Positions 18,432-27,547 of a DNA stretch of 64,000 nucleotides are shown here, one piece after another. Where the stretch lies: contig NZ_CP015864.1 in assembly GCF_002163755.1 (NCBI RefSeq), positions 1,116,001 through 1,180,000 on the forward strand. Reading direction: 5' to 3'. Made by a program: the position numbers and the translations under genes. The notes beneath the pieces were generated by a model. That model was given only the letters and a program-made list of their open reading frames with translations. It had not been told where the DNA came from and did no database searches. Source of the stretch: Vibrio campbellii CAIM 519 = NBRC 15631 = ATCC 25920 (GTDB taxonomy: Bacteria > Pseudomonadota > Gammaproteobacteria > Enterobacterales > Vibrionaceae). The first letter of the stretch is position 1, and each line of letters begins with the position of its first letter.

Positions 18432-19235
18432 CTAGTTAGCGAAATGAAGTTTCTCGATGACTTCAGAAAATTGAACTTGCTCAGGTGCTCGAGTTTGCAA
18501 TGCGGTCAAAGCTTCCACCTGTTTGATCGGCAGAGCTTTGTTCGAGAAGAAATGCACTTGCTGATAACGAGCAAGTACATCATGCCCAATCAAACCAGAC
18601 ACATCTTCGACCTTGTCGATTAAGGTGATGTGGTAGCCTTGTTCACACAGTTTTGCAGCTTGAATCCAGCTCTCTGAGTCACGGGCTTGCTCGAAGCTCA
18701 CCAGCAGACATTTCCCTTTAGACGCGGCTTTATTCTCTGAGTCCACCACTAGGGCGAGGCGAGTGATTAGACACGTTTGGAACAAACCAAGTTGCAATGA
18801 ACGCAGCGAGACTTTCACTAGATCTAATGCTTCGAACACCGGATTGATCAGCTGTTCAATCACAATATTAAGTGGGTATTCTTTTAATACGTTAGACAGG
18901 AGCGTTTCCGTTTTGCCACGATTAAGCTCCGACAACGCTTTCAACATCACTTCAACTTCTTCCAAACGCTGGTTGTCTGTTGACACATCAACGTCTGAGT
19001 CTTGTCCTAGCAGTCCCTTCACTTTGCCGATAGCAACGCCCTTAGCCAACCAACCTTGAATCTCTCGTATTGTGTCCAAATCTTGCTGACGATATAGGCG
19101 ATGCCCTTTTTCTGTTCTTTGGGGTTGAATCAAGTTATAGCGTCTTTGCCAAGCCCTCAGGGTGACGGGTTTTACGCCCGTCAACTCTGATATATCTCTA
19201 ATTGCGTATAGTTTTTCTTCTTGGCTACAATCCAT
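18432..19235 (-). CDS. MerR-family regulator, CarH/LitR-like but lacking the B12 ligand motif
   Basis: A 267-residue transcription factor. MerR winged helix at about 9-75 (YAIRDISELTGVKPVTLRAWQRRY, then GHRLYRQQDL). The remainder has the size and layout of the helical plus Rossmann B12-sensing half of CarH/LitR photoreceptors (KCLLVSFEQARDSESWIQAAKLCEQGY), but no ExHxxG cobalamin-ligand motif is present, so it probably does not bind B12. It overlaps the end of the DUF523 gene by about 11 bases and precedes photolyase by 24. Likely regulates this operon. Confidence 0.82.
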   Translation of the reverse strand: MDCSQEEKLYAIRDISELTGVKPVTLRAWQRRYNLIQPQRTEKGHRLYRQQDLDTIREIQGWLAKGVAIGKVKGLLGQDSDVDVSTDNQRLEEVEVMLKALSELNRGKTETLLSNVLKEYPLNIVIEQLINPVFEALDLVKVSLRSLQLGLFQTCLITRLALVVDSENKAASKGKCLLVSFEQARDSESWIQAAKLCEQGYHITLIDKVEDVSGLIGHDVLARYQQVHFFSNKALPIKQVEALTALQTRAPEQVQFSEVIEKLHFAN

Positions 19236-20175
19236 AACGAAGTCTCATCTCCTGTGGGTATGGTTCTAGATATTTCTGTTTTTGTAAGTACGCATCTGGG
19301 TACGCGTTGAGATAGTGCTTAATTAACGTTAGCGGCGCAAGCAGTGGTAATAACCCTGTGCGGTAGTCACTGATCACGGTTGCAAGTTCTGCTTTCTCGT
19401 CAGAAGTTAATGAGCGTTTGAAGTAGCCTTGTAAGTGCATCAACACATTGGTGTTATTTTTACGGCTAGCACGGTTTTGTAGTGCTTGCATCAAACCCAA
19501 GCGGTATTGGCTGTAAAACTCATCGATTTCATAGTTCGCTACATCAGCCACCAATCGACCAAGAGAACGGTACGACTCTGGGTGGTGCGCCATCAGCGTC
19601 AGCTTGTAGCGCGAGTGAAACTCGACAATCTTACCGCGGGTTGGCTCTCCACCCATTGACTCATAAAAGTCATTCAAACAATAAATACGCGTAATGAAGT
19701 TCTCTTTTAATACCGGATCGTTCAGGCGACCGTCTTCTTCTACTGGTAACCACGGCATTTTTTCCATTAACGTTTTGGTGTACAAACCAACACCTTCTTT
19801 TGCCGCATTGTTTTTGCTGTACACCTTTACACGTTCCATACCGCAAGTCGGCGACTTAGCGCAAACGATGTAACCGCACAGTTGCTCACCTTGTAGTTCG
19901 TTCACTTTATTTTCGGAATAAGCGAGCATGTTGTCTGTGTGGTCGTTGTCAGGATTTTTTGTCTCGACCAATGCAATACGTTCTTCATTGCTGACTAGGC
20001 GGATAGTCGGACGCGGCACAGACATGCCTACACCAACTTCAGGGCAAACTGGCACAAAGCTGAAGTAGCCGTCTAATTCCTTCGTTACGAAGTTGCTGAT
20101 TTTATGTCCCGAATCGAAACGTACTCGTTCTCCAAGTACACAAGAGCTGATACCGACTTTGATTGAAGATTCCAT
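19225..20175 (-). CDS. DUF523/DUF1722 protein (TudS-YbgA fusion)
   Basis: 316 residues from ATG 20175, which has an AGGA site; a longer frame from 20226 adds a cysteine-rich tail without support. The N-terminal DUF523 domain (about 5-150) has three cysteines in ISSCVLGERVRFDSGHK, PVCPEVGVGMSVPRP and KSPTCGMERV, the iron-sulfur ligands of thiouracil desulfurase TudS. The C-terminal DUF1722 domain (about 195-310; HSRYKLTLMAHHPESYRSLGRLVA) corresponds to E. coli YbgA. First gene of the photolyase operon; a role in damaged or modified base metabolism is possible but unproven. Confidence 0.88.
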   Translation of the reverse strand: MESSIKVGISSCVLGERVRFDSGHKISNFVTKELDGYFSFVPVCPEVGVGMSVPRPTIRLVSNEERIALVETKNPDNDHTDNMLAYSENKVNELQGEQLCGYIVCAKSPTCGMERVKVYSKNNAAKEGVGLYTKTLMEKMPWLPVEEDGRLNDPVLKENFITRIYCLNDFYESMGGEPTRGKIVEFHSRYKLTLMAHHPESYRSLGRLVADVANYEIDEFYSQYRLGLMQALQNRASRKNNTNVLMHLQGYFKRSLTSDEKAELATVISDYRTGLLPLLAPLTLIKHYLNAYPDAYLQKQKYLEPYPQEMRLRYGL

Positions 20176-20187
20176 AACGAAGCATCC

Positions 20188-20256
20188 TATACAAAATTTT
20201 TTGCTGTATAACTTATAGCAAGTCAATTAACATTGTACAAGAAAATAAACTGTACA
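20188..20256 (-). promoter_or_regulatory. Two T(G/A)TACA-N11-TGTA(C/T)A operators of the photolyase operon
   Basis: Two like-spaced inverted repeats lie just before the DUF523-merR-phr operon: TATACA-N11-TGTATA at 20188-20210 and TGTACA-N11-TGTACA at 20234-20256. Their centres are 46 bases apart. The form resembles operators reported for LitR/PplR-type light-responsive MerR regulators; the exact spacer in those reports is from memory. Likely bound by the operon's own MerR protein or a B12-binding paralogue. Confidence 0.65.
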
Positions 20257-20571
20257 ATTTAATCGTTTTACTCATTCATATAGGATTTAGATCAGACGAT
20301 TTGAAGAAAAAAATTTGAGGGCGATATAGGGGTTTTGTGCACGCAATAGACAAACTGCTCAAAAGCAAATCGATTGCCTTTTTGCTTTCAACAGATTTGG
20401 TTATCAACAGATTATTTAAACACTAGAACCGACCGTTTTGTGACTTAACTCTCAAGTCCCCTTGCCCTGTCCCGATATTATGGCCTCAACGAAAACGAAC
20501 AAGTTCAACAGAATTGGTAATAGCATCTATAATTGACGCGTTTTACCTGAACAAAACTTTGGAGAGCACTT
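20257..20571. other. Intergenic region upstream of deoD
   Basis: AT-rich spacer between divergent transcription units. Apart from the MerR-type operators at its left edge I see no open frame or clear hairpin; deoD promoter elements must lie here but none stands out. Confidence 0.4.
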
Positions 20572-21282
20572 ATGGCAACCCCACACATTAACGCACAACC
20601 AGGTGATTTCGCTGAAACAGTTCTAATGCCAGGCGACCCGTTGCGCGCTAAATACATCGCAGAAACGTTCCTAGAAGATGTGAAACAAGTTTGTGACGTT
20701 CGCAACATGTTCGGCTTTACTGGCACTTACAAAGGCAAAAAAGTTTCTGTAATGGGCCACGGTATGGGTATCCCATCAGCCTGTATCTACACACACGAGC
20801 TAATCGCTGAGTACGGCGTGAAAAACGTTATCCGTGTAGGTAGCTGTGGTGCAGTACGTGACGACGTGAAACTAATGGACGTTGTTATTGGCATGGGTGC
20901 ATCTACAGACTCAAAAGTTAACCGTATCCGTTTCAACAACCACGACTTCGCAGCAATCGCTGACTACGGTCTTCTAGAAGAAGCGGTAAACCAAGCGCGT
21001 GCTCAAGAAGTTCCAGTAAAAGTTGGTAACGTATTCTCTGCAGACCTGTTCTACACACCAGAAGCAGACATCTTCGAGAAGATGGAAAAACTAGGCATCC
21101 TAGGTGTAGACATGGAAGCGGCTGGTATCTACGGCGTAGCTGCAGACCTAGGCGCGAAAGCACTAACTATCCTAACGGTTTCTGACCACATCATCCGTGG
21201 TGAAAAACTAAGCTCAGAAGAGCGTCAAAAGTCGTTCAACGACATGATGAAAGTTGCACTAGAAACAGCAATCAACATCTAA
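20572..21282 (+). CDS. deoD: Purine-nucleoside phosphorylase, DeoD type
   Basis: Cleaves purine (deoxy)ribonucleosides with phosphate to free base and sugar-1-phosphate in the cytoplasm. 236 residues, normal for the hexameric DeoD class. Visible signatures: N-terminal TPHINAQPGDFAETVLMPGDP, GHGMGIPSACIYTHELI, RVGSCGAV and MEAAGIYGVA, and the catalytic VSDHI near 203-207. Strong GGAGAG ribosome-binding site. Codon use is strongly biased, suggesting high expression. A stable hairpin follows at 21304-21326. Confidence 0.96.
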   Translation: MATPHINAQPGDFAETVLMPGDPLRAKYIAETFLEDVKQVCDVRNMFGFTGTYKGKKVSVMGHGMGIPSACIYTHELIAEYGVKNVIRVGSCGAVRDDVKLMDVVIGMGASTDSKVNRIRFNNHDFAAIADYGLLEEAVNQARAQEVPVKVGNVFSADLFYTPEADIFEKMEKLGILGVDMEAAGIYGVAADLGAKALTILTVSDHIIRGEKLSSEERQKSFNDMMKVALETAINI

Positions 21283-21303
21283 GAAACACCTAAGTATTAA
21301 ATT

Positions 21304-21326
21304 GCAGCCGGAGCCTGACCGGCTGC
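21304..21326 (+). terminator. Hairpin after deoD
   Basis: GCAGCCGG and CCGGCTGC form a perfect 8-bp stem with a 7-base loop, but no U-run follows (ACGAATTATCC). It may protect the deoD mRNA end or act as a weak terminator before the next gene. Confidence 0.5.
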
Positions 21327-21350
21327 ACGAATTATCCCGAGGGGGCGATT

Positions 21351-22820
21351 GTGTCTAACGGCGAACTGCCAAGGGACGCAGATGGGTTACAACTCAACTT
21401 TTGTAAAACATTGGCGTGTGACAACTTTGGATTGAGTGATGCGAAGCGGTACGTTTTGCAGCATGCTAACCCTAAACGTCCGGCGATGGTATGCCGTGAA
21501 TGTGGAGCTTTCCCCCCCTTACTTAATAACCGCGATGTAGTGAACGAACTTCATCGTCTGCGTCACGTTCATAGTGACGGGTTACCTGCTTGTCGTAATG
21601 ATGATTGCGACAACTTCGGACTTTCTGTCCACACGCACAAACACCTCTATCACGCTTTCGGTTACAGTGGCGATCGCCAACGTTACCGCTGTAAAGTGTG
21701 TCAAAGTACCTTTGTCGATAAATGGTCTGGTGCCAACAAAAAGCTTCAATTCCAAGAGAATTTGATGGGCTTATTGTTTACTGGTTATTCCGTTCGAGAA
21801 ATCTGCCGTAAACTCAGCATCAACCCAAAAACCTTTTACGACCATGTTGACCATATTGCTAGCCGTTGCCGCCGTAAATTGGCGACGATAGATGCTCGTT
21901 GGGTTAACCATGCAAAGCATTATGAACTGGCATCAAACTACGTCGCCCTGCAACCAAAAAGCAACAATGGCGTGTATTGGATTGCTTCGGGTGAAGCGCA
22001 TTCAGGCTACATTCTGTGTCAGCATGTGAACTACTCTTCTGGTGATGAGCCAATCGCTGCTATGGATCACAACCCATACGATGAGGTGTCTCGTTTCGTT
22101 TCGCAAGAATACACTGCAGAAGCAAGCGAACCGCCACCAACGCCATCTAAGAAGCTACGTGAACGCATCGATCAGAAGTACCAAACTATCTTGGCCCGTT
22201 GCAACGTAGAAGACCCATTGGGGAACCTTTCTGTCTTCCACTACCCATCAAAAGGCGCATTGATTCGTCCGCCTTACACCTCTTATGCACACTACCTCCA
22301 TGTGTTGGATATGTGTTGCCCTGAAAAGCGTGTTTCTATCTACATGCCTCAAGATCCCCTGCTCCGCTCTGCTGCGTTGAGCGTTTGTTTATCTCGCATT
22401 AAAGAGAAAAGCGTCGATCTGATGTATGTCGAAGAAGATGCGATTTGGGACATGAACGCGCCATTTGGCAAAGTGGATATTGCCTACATGAGTTGGTGGC
22501 GTGACCGCTGGGCGATCTCCAGCCAATACGAGTGCAACAAGGGTATCTGTTATTTAGCTGGCGACAGAAATGAGCCGGAATCGTGGTTCAATGTGGCCAC
22601 AACTCGCCATATCCAATTCTATCAAAATCGTTTTCAACTGCTGTTTGAAAGCTTTATCAACGAGCCACGTCGCAAATTGCGTCCTGCAGGCATATTGCCT
22701 CTTTTAGATATATTCAGAGCTTGGCATAATTTGTGCTATCAGGATAAGCAAGGACTTACTGCTGCTCAAAGGCTCAAAGTCACCGACGCACCACTCACGA
22801 TCAAACAATTGTTATCATGA
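21351..22820 (+). CDS. Zinc-ribbon/HTH protein of probable transposase origin
   Basis: 489 residues from a GTG start with a GAGGGGG site. Two tandem zinc-ribbon units share CDNFGLS: the first with CKTLACDNFG..CRECG (about 18-52), the second with CRNDDCDNFG..CKVCQSTF (about 82-122). An IS1 InsA-like helix-turn-helix follows (GYSVREICRKLSINPKTFYDHV, about 143-164), then a large C-terminal region possibly related to an RNase H-like transposase core, though I see no clear DDE triad. No terminal inverted repeats are visible, so it is likely a single-copy domesticated DNA-binding protein, not a mobile element. Function unknown. Confidence 0.65.
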   Translation: MSNGELPRDADGLQLNFCKTLACDNFGLSDAKRYVLQHANPKRPAMVCRECGAFPPLLNNRDVVNELHRLRHVHSDGLPACRNDDCDNFGLSVHTHKHLYHAFGYSGDRQRYRCKVCQSTFVDKWSGANKKLQFQENLMGLLFTGYSVREICRKLSINPKTFYDHVDHIASRCRRKLATIDARWVNHAKHYELASNYVALQPKSNNGVYWIASGEAHSGYILCQHVNYSSGDEPIAAMDHNPYDEVSRFVSQEYTAEASEPPPTPSKKLRERIDQKYQTILARCNVEDPLGNLSVFHYPSKGALIRPPYTSYAHYLHVLDMCCPEKRVSIYMPQDPLLRSAALSVCLSRIKEKSVDLMYVEEDAIWDMNAPFGKVDIAYMSWWRDRWAISSQYECNKGICYLAGDRNEPESWFNVATTRHIQFYQNRFQLLFESFINEPRRKLRPAGILPLLDIFRAWHNLCYQDKQGLTAAQRLKVTDAPLTIKQLLS

Positions 22821-22989
22821 TTATTTAACAGTTTACTCATTTAGAAGTGGTAAATAAGCGCGGAGCGCGGTATACATTACGGAATCCGATACCTTATTGG
22901 TGTAACTGTTTTCTACACCGCAATGATATACGCATCTAACCACTTGTTTTTAGGTGTAAATTCCAGTTCGATAGTCATGGATGTGAACG

Positions 22990-24474
22990 TTGGATAAAAG
23001 CCAAATTCAGCTCGAAGCCGAGCTCAACGCCCTTGAAGGCCAGATAAAATCTGATCCTGAGCGAGCATTTCGAATCGCGGAGCAATGCCGTATTCGTTCA
23101 GAGCAAATTCTATTTGTAGATGGTGAGATTCGAGCGCTTATCGCGATGTCTAATGCTTGCTGGTGTAGCATGGATTATCGACATGGCTTAAAGCTGATCA
23201 AAGATGCTTACAACCTCCAAATTCAACTTGATACTGACGATCACCTTCCAAAGATCCTTCATTTATTTGCCCTGCAGTATTGGGGACAAGCCAAATATTA
23301 CTCTGCACAACAATACTGGATTAATGCCCTAGAGCAATCGGCTTTGGTCGACGATATCGAGATCCAAATCGAAGCATTAATTGGCTTAGGCAATGTTTGG
23401 CGAATCACCAACGAACACAAGCTTGCCGCCTCTACGCATGAACTCGCAGTGAAAGTGGCAAACAATGTCCGTATTGCTTGGCTAGAAGGCAAAGCCCGAA
23501 TCCTGCTCGCATGGAATTACTACTTGCTGAACAATTTCGTTGAGATGTTGAGTGTGCTTGATGGTGCAACAGAAGTACTCAGAGATCACGACGACAGCAC
23601 TTGGCAAGCAGAGATCTGGGATTTCAAAGGCCTTGCTTTGCTAGGATTAGAGCGACTTGATGCGGCAGAAGAAGCCACACAAAAAGCTCACCAGCTTGCG
23701 ATAGAGCAAGACCTGACGTGGATGAAAGCGCATTCCTTTATCAGCCGTGCAAGACTGGAATTGCTGCGTAAAAACACAGAGAGTGCAGCAAGGTTGCTGC
23801 AATTAGCCGAGCAATCAGCACTCGCGTTCGATAACGGCGAACTGCTCAGCCAAATTTGTTTCCAACAATCACGTGTAGCCGAAGAGCAAGGCGATTACGA
23901 GCTTGCTTTCCAAGCGTTCCAAAAATACCGTCGACACGCACTTAAGATGCTCAAAGAGCAAACTCATCGTGTCAGTATGGACAAAGCGCGAGGCTCTAAA
24001 CGCCAACTCGAACAACGCGCGCGAAAACTCATTAACCGTATTCGTGCCCAACATGAATACGATCCAGAGAAACAATTCTCAAACGTGGTGTCAGAGACTT
24101 ACTGGTGGGAGCAACTGGTTCTATTCAAGACCGAGCTAAAACACTCCAACCATGCTGTGATCATGATCCGTCACTCAGATCCGGCCTTCCTAGACATCTG
24201 TACTGAGTTGGTCCATTCGCTCACTACATCTAGCGATCTTATCTCTCGCTTAAGCAGTGACCGCTTAGCGATGTTGATTGCAGAAAAGGACCAAGCAGCC
24301 GAAGAACTCTACCGCACCGTTTGCGCTATGTTAGACATCTATCCATGGAAACGTCGTGGTTTAACGGGCCCTAAGCCAACACTTTATCTACAGGACATCC
24401 TAACCTTCCCGTTCACCTTAGAGCAATTGGAAGAGAGCCACATTGAGGTAATGAAGAATGGAACAACTGCTTAG
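22990..24474 (+). CDS. TPR protein with degenerate GGDEF domain
   Basis: 494 residues from a TTG start; an in-frame TGA lies only two codons upstream, so the start is fixed unless it is internal. Residues about 1-330 are TPR-like helical repeats (ALIGLGNVWRITNEHKLAAS, DFKGLALLGLERLDAAEEA). The C-terminal ~150 residues align by eye with the GGDEF domain of the next gene, but the signature is lost: SSDRL (422-426) stands where GGEEF should be, and HSD replaces the metal-binding DID. It is probably not a cyclase. Overlaps the active paralogue by 17 bases, suggesting a regulatory pair. Confidence 0.75.
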   Translation: MDKSQIQLEAELNALEGQIKSDPERAFRIAEQCRIRSEQILFVDGEIRALIAMSNACWCSMDYRHGLKLIKDAYNLQIQLDTDDHLPKILHLFALQYWGQAKYYSAQQYWINALEQSALVDDIEIQIEALIGLGNVWRITNEHKLAASTHELAVKVANNVRIAWLEGKARILLAWNYYLLNNFVEMLSVLDGATEVLRDHDDSTWQAEIWDFKGLALLGLERLDAAEEATQKAHQLAIEQDLTWMKAHSFISRARLELLRKNTESAARLLQLAEQSALAFDNGELLSQICFQQSRVAEEQGDYELAFQAFQKYRRHALKMLKEQTHRVSMDKARGSKRQLEQRARKLINRIRAQHEYDPEKQFSNVVSETYWWEQLVLFKTELKHSNHAVIMIRHSDPAFLDICTELVHSLTTSSDLISRLSSDRLAMLIAEKDQAAEELYRTVCAMLDIYPWKRRGLTGPKPTLYLQDILTFPFTLEQLEESHIEVMKNGTTA

Positions 24475-26041
24475 TAAGGTGACTGATGCTGGCATGGATC
24501 CCTCTTCCGTTGCCGGTGAAGAAGCGCTAATCCTATGGGAACACATCCGTCTGCATATCGCCTCGACCAATCAAGAGGAGGCGCACTGCTACATCATCAG
24601 CGCGGAATATCGAAGTAAGATTAAACAGCTACAAGAGAGCATTGAAGAACTGCGTCATGCACTCGATTTACTTAAACTGCCAGAAGACGTTGAGGATATC
24701 CTCTCTGTCAAATCCAGCTTGAGTGACCGATTGGTAGAAAAAGGCGATTATAACTCTGCACTCACCGAGTACATTGCTTCCACCAACATTGCCGTCGAAT
24801 ACGGTTATATCGATGAGTATGTTCTGGCAATCATCGGCATCGGCAACCTTTGTGACGCGTATGGCGACCACAACCGCGCTCTTCGTTACTACCAAAAAAT
24901 CGATGCGATTGACCATGCCATCGGCAGCCGTTCATTGAGATTACGCTATAAGCTGTACATGCTAGCTTGTTATATCAGTTTGCAACGTATAGGCGCGGCG
25001 ACGGACCTCTTAAGCGAGTGCGAAGAGCTCAGTATCCTCGTCAGCGATAAAAATCTGACAGGACAAATTCACTTATACCGAGCTAAGTTGCTTCGACTGC
25101 AAAAAGAGTACAACAAAGCACTACTTGCTATCTCTCAGATTCAATACGCAACAGGCAAGCAACATACTGTTTGGCTCTCGACCATGGTAAAGATCGAGAC
25201 GGCTTACTGTTTGAATGAAGTTGGTCATCAATCATTATCAAATCTATTGTTAGCTTCTACGGGGAAGCGTATCAATGAGCAAGCATCGCCTTTGATCGCG
25301 AATCGTTTTTATAACGCGATGAGCCAAGTGTGTGCTTCTCAAGGCTTGTTCAAAGAAGCGCTCAACTACGAGAGAAAAGCCTTCCGAGTCGAATCTGATT
25401 TAGTGAAACATATTCCGATCAGTGAACTTGGCCCAGCTCAGCTGCGTCGCCTGAGTCGATTTGAATTACAGCTCAAGTTGATCCTTTCAGAGATTGAGAA
25501 CAAAGAGCTCAAAGAAACCACTAAACAACACAAAAACACCGTTGCTCAGCTTCAACAAGATGTCTTTACCGACCCGTTAACGTCACTCCACAACCGTCGT
25601 TGGCTAGAAGTGAAGCTGAAAGACTTGTTGCTGCACGATACGCCATTTGCCCTAATGGTGATCGACATTGACCACTTTAAATCCATCAATGATGAACTTA
25701 GCCACTTAGTGGGCGACAAAGCCATTGTGAACGTCTCCAAGGAGCTTTCTGGGTACTTCAAGTTCCGTGGTTCATCGTGTGTACGTTTCGGTGGCGAAGA
25801 GTTCTTGGTGATTCTAGAAAACACCGAGGTTGCCAAGGCAGAAATGCACGCCGAAAACTACCGCGAGCGCATTTACCAGTTTGGTTGGCATGAAATCTTA
25901 GGCGAGCGTGGCTTGACCGTCTCCATCGGCATTACCTTACATCGGGAGGGTGAGAATACTCAGCGCACCTTCTACCGTGCCGACAAAGCTCTATACCGCG
26001 CGAAAGCCAATGGTCGAAACCAAGTGTGTACTGAGCAATAA
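24458..26041 (+). CDS. Diguanylate cyclase with TPR sensor region
   Basis: 527 residues, no membrane segments. The N-terminal ~340 residues are TPR-like helical repeats (ALTEYIASTNIAVEYGYID, ALRYYQKIDAIDHAIG), then a short coiled coil and a GGDEF domain (about 370-527) with DPLTSLHNRRWLE, metal-binding DIDHFKSIND and an intact GGEEF active site at 445-449. It should make c-di-GMP from GTP. No RxxD inhibitory site is evident just before GGEEF. Co-transcribed with, and homologous to, the degenerate upstream protein. Confidence 0.92.
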   Translation: MEQLLSKVTDAGMDPSSVAGEEALILWEHIRLHIASTNQEEAHCYIISAEYRSKIKQLQESIEELRHALDLLKLPEDVEDILSVKSSLSDRLVEKGDYNSALTEYIASTNIAVEYGYIDEYVLAIIGIGNLCDAYGDHNRALRYYQKIDAIDHAIGSRSLRLRYKLYMLACYISLQRIGAATDLLSECEELSILVSDKNLTGQIHLYRAKLLRLQKEYNKALLAISQIQYATGKQHTVWLSTMVKIETAYCLNEVGHQSLSNLLLASTGKRINEQASPLIANRFYNAMSQVCASQGLFKEALNYERKAFRVESDLVKHIPISELGPAQLRRLSRFELQLKLILSEIENKELKETTKQHKNTVAQLQQDVFTDPLTSLHNRRWLEVKLKDLLLHDTPFALMVIDIDHFKSINDELSHLVGDKAIVNVSKELSGYFKFRGSSCVRFGGEEFLVILENTEVAKAEMHAENYRERIYQFGWHEILGERGLTVSIGITLHREGENTQRTFYRADKALYRAKANGRNQVCTEQ

Positions 26042-26060
26042 GCCAGATTTTCACTCTATA

Positions 26061-26092
26061 AAAAACGCCCCAGCTCAAACTGGGGCGTTTTT
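26061..26092. terminator. Bidirectional terminator between cyclase and EamA genes
   Basis: AAAAACGCCCCAG and CTGGGGCGTTTTT form a 13-bp stem with a 6-base loop; U-runs on both strands serve the converging genes. Confidence 0.92.
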
Positions 26093-26123
26093 GTATATTG
26101 CTTCAACTAACTAAGAGAATGCT

Positions 26124-27014
26124 TTAAAGAAAGAACAGCGAAATGCCACCGAGCGCGACCAATGTTCCAATCACGCTCTTCGCTCCTACCTTTTCACCTT
26201 TCATAGCGTAAATCACCAAGATAAACAGCGGGCTAGTGGCGATTAAGGTTTGTGCTATCGCTGGATTGGCGTATTTCAAAGCGATTTGTTGTAGCCAAAG
26301 CGCGAGGAAAGTACCGACGAAAATCGCCAATAACAGCCATCCCATCGCCTTATTACCCATCTCTTGAATGTGCTGCTTGATGCCTTTAAAAGGTGCTGGC
26401 TCAACGACTTTAATCACCAAACAAACCGCAACCACACCAATGCTGAGTCTGATTAATGCCCCCAACAAAGGTGGAAGATCCCCTGCCACCAATGCATAGT
26501 GAGAAATCACCACACCCGTTGCTTGGCATACACTCGCCAACAGACCAAATCCGATACCACTCCAATTGGTTTCTTCACCAGTTGAAGAGGGCTGAAAGAC
26601 AACAAAAGTGACTGCAACGGTCGTCACTACCACACCAAGCCAACTCTGTAGCGTCATCTCCGAGCCAAGAAACACCAACGCAAGCACGCCTGATAACGGT
26701 GGAGCAAGGGACTCCAACAATAACGTTTTATTTGGCCCGATACGTTTTAGCGCGGAAAAGTAAGCGCTATCACCAATGGCAATACCAATGACACCGGACA
26801 CTGCTAATACAGCAAGGTGAATAGGTTCGATTTGGCTTGGCAGACCTTGGGGGAGAAAAGGAATCACGACCAACATCATCATCGAGGCGATCACCCCTTT
26901 AACAATGTTAAGTTGCATGGCAGAAAAACGATGGCTGAATTGACTGTATATCCAAGTCGCACATGCCCAAACAATTGCGGCGCTGATCGCGGCAATCTCA
27001 CCAGAATATAGCAC
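26124..27014 (-). CDS. EamA/DMT-family transporter
   Basis: 296-residue inner-membrane protein with about ten hydrophobic segments in two EamA repeats (residues about 5-135 and 150-293). Motifs such as GDSAYFSALKRIGPNKTLLLESLAPP in the first half and ALWLQQIALKYANPAIAQTLIATSPLF in the second are typical of drug/metabolite exporters. Substrate cannot be told. Monocistronic, convergent on the cyclase gene and sharing its terminator. Confidence 0.88.
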   Translation of the reverse strand: MLYSGEIAAISAAIVWACATWIYSQFSHRFSAMQLNIVKGVIASMMMLVVIPFLPQGLPSQIEPIHLAVLAVSGVIGIAIGDSAYFSALKRIGPNKTLLLESLAPPLSGVLALVFLGSEMTLQSWLGVVVTTVAVTFVVFQPSSTGEETNWSGIGFGLLASVCQATGVVISHYALVAGDLPPLLGALIRLSIGVVAVCLVIKVVEPAPFKGIKQHIQEMGNKAMGWLLLAIFVGTFLALWLQQIALKYANPAIAQTLIATSPLFILVIYAMKGEKVGAKSVIGTLVALGGISLFFL

Positions 27015-27160
27015 TGTTTACTCCTTCGTATTCCATGCCGTATCTCTCAATAACTGTGAATTGAGCTATAAATAACTTGATACACTTATTGTTTCATCAA
27101 ATGCTTAAACAACTAATTTACGAATTATTTTCTATTTAGCAACAAGAACAGGGAAGTAAG

Positions 27161-27547
27161 ATGTTTTTAGACTATTTTGCACTTGGGTTACTCATTTTCG
27201 TTGCTTTAGTTATCTTCTACGGAATCATCGTGATTCACGATATTCCTTATGAAATAGCAAAACAGCGTGAGCACCCTCACCAAGACGCAATACACTACGC
27301 AGGCTGGGTGAGCCTTTTCACACTTCATGCACTTTGGCCATTCCTATGGATCTGGGCAACGTTGTGGCGCAAAGAGCGAGGCTGGGGCTTCAAGCAACTC
27401 GAACAAGAAACACATGATATCCATCATCGCCTTGAAGAGCTAATTGATGAAGTCAATGAATTGAAAAAAGAAGTCTCTACGCTGAAAGGCGAAAAGGCAG
27501 CATCGAGCACTCCAGCACAAAAAGAACAAGGTAAGGAGGAACAATAA
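27161..27547 (+). CDS. DUF3302 inner-membrane protein (YiaW-like)
   Basis: 128 residues: two membrane helices (about 5-27 and 45-70) with DIPYEIAKQREHPHQDAI between them, and a C-terminal coiled coil (about 85-115). Matches the DUF3302/YiaW family, which partners a HlyD-like protein. Its stop overlaps the next start as TAATG, so it is co-translated with the membrane-fusion protein. Exact role unknown. Confidence 0.8.
   Translation: MFLDYFALGLLIFVALVIFYGIIVIHDIPYEIAKQREHPHQDAIHYAGWVSLFTLHALWPFLWIWATLWRKERGWGFKQLEQETHDIHHRLEELIDEVNELKKEVSTLKGEKAASSTPAQKEQGKEEQ

Noticed and set aside
21351..22820. Active insertion sequence
   Set aside because: No terminal inverted repeats or target duplication are visible around the gene.
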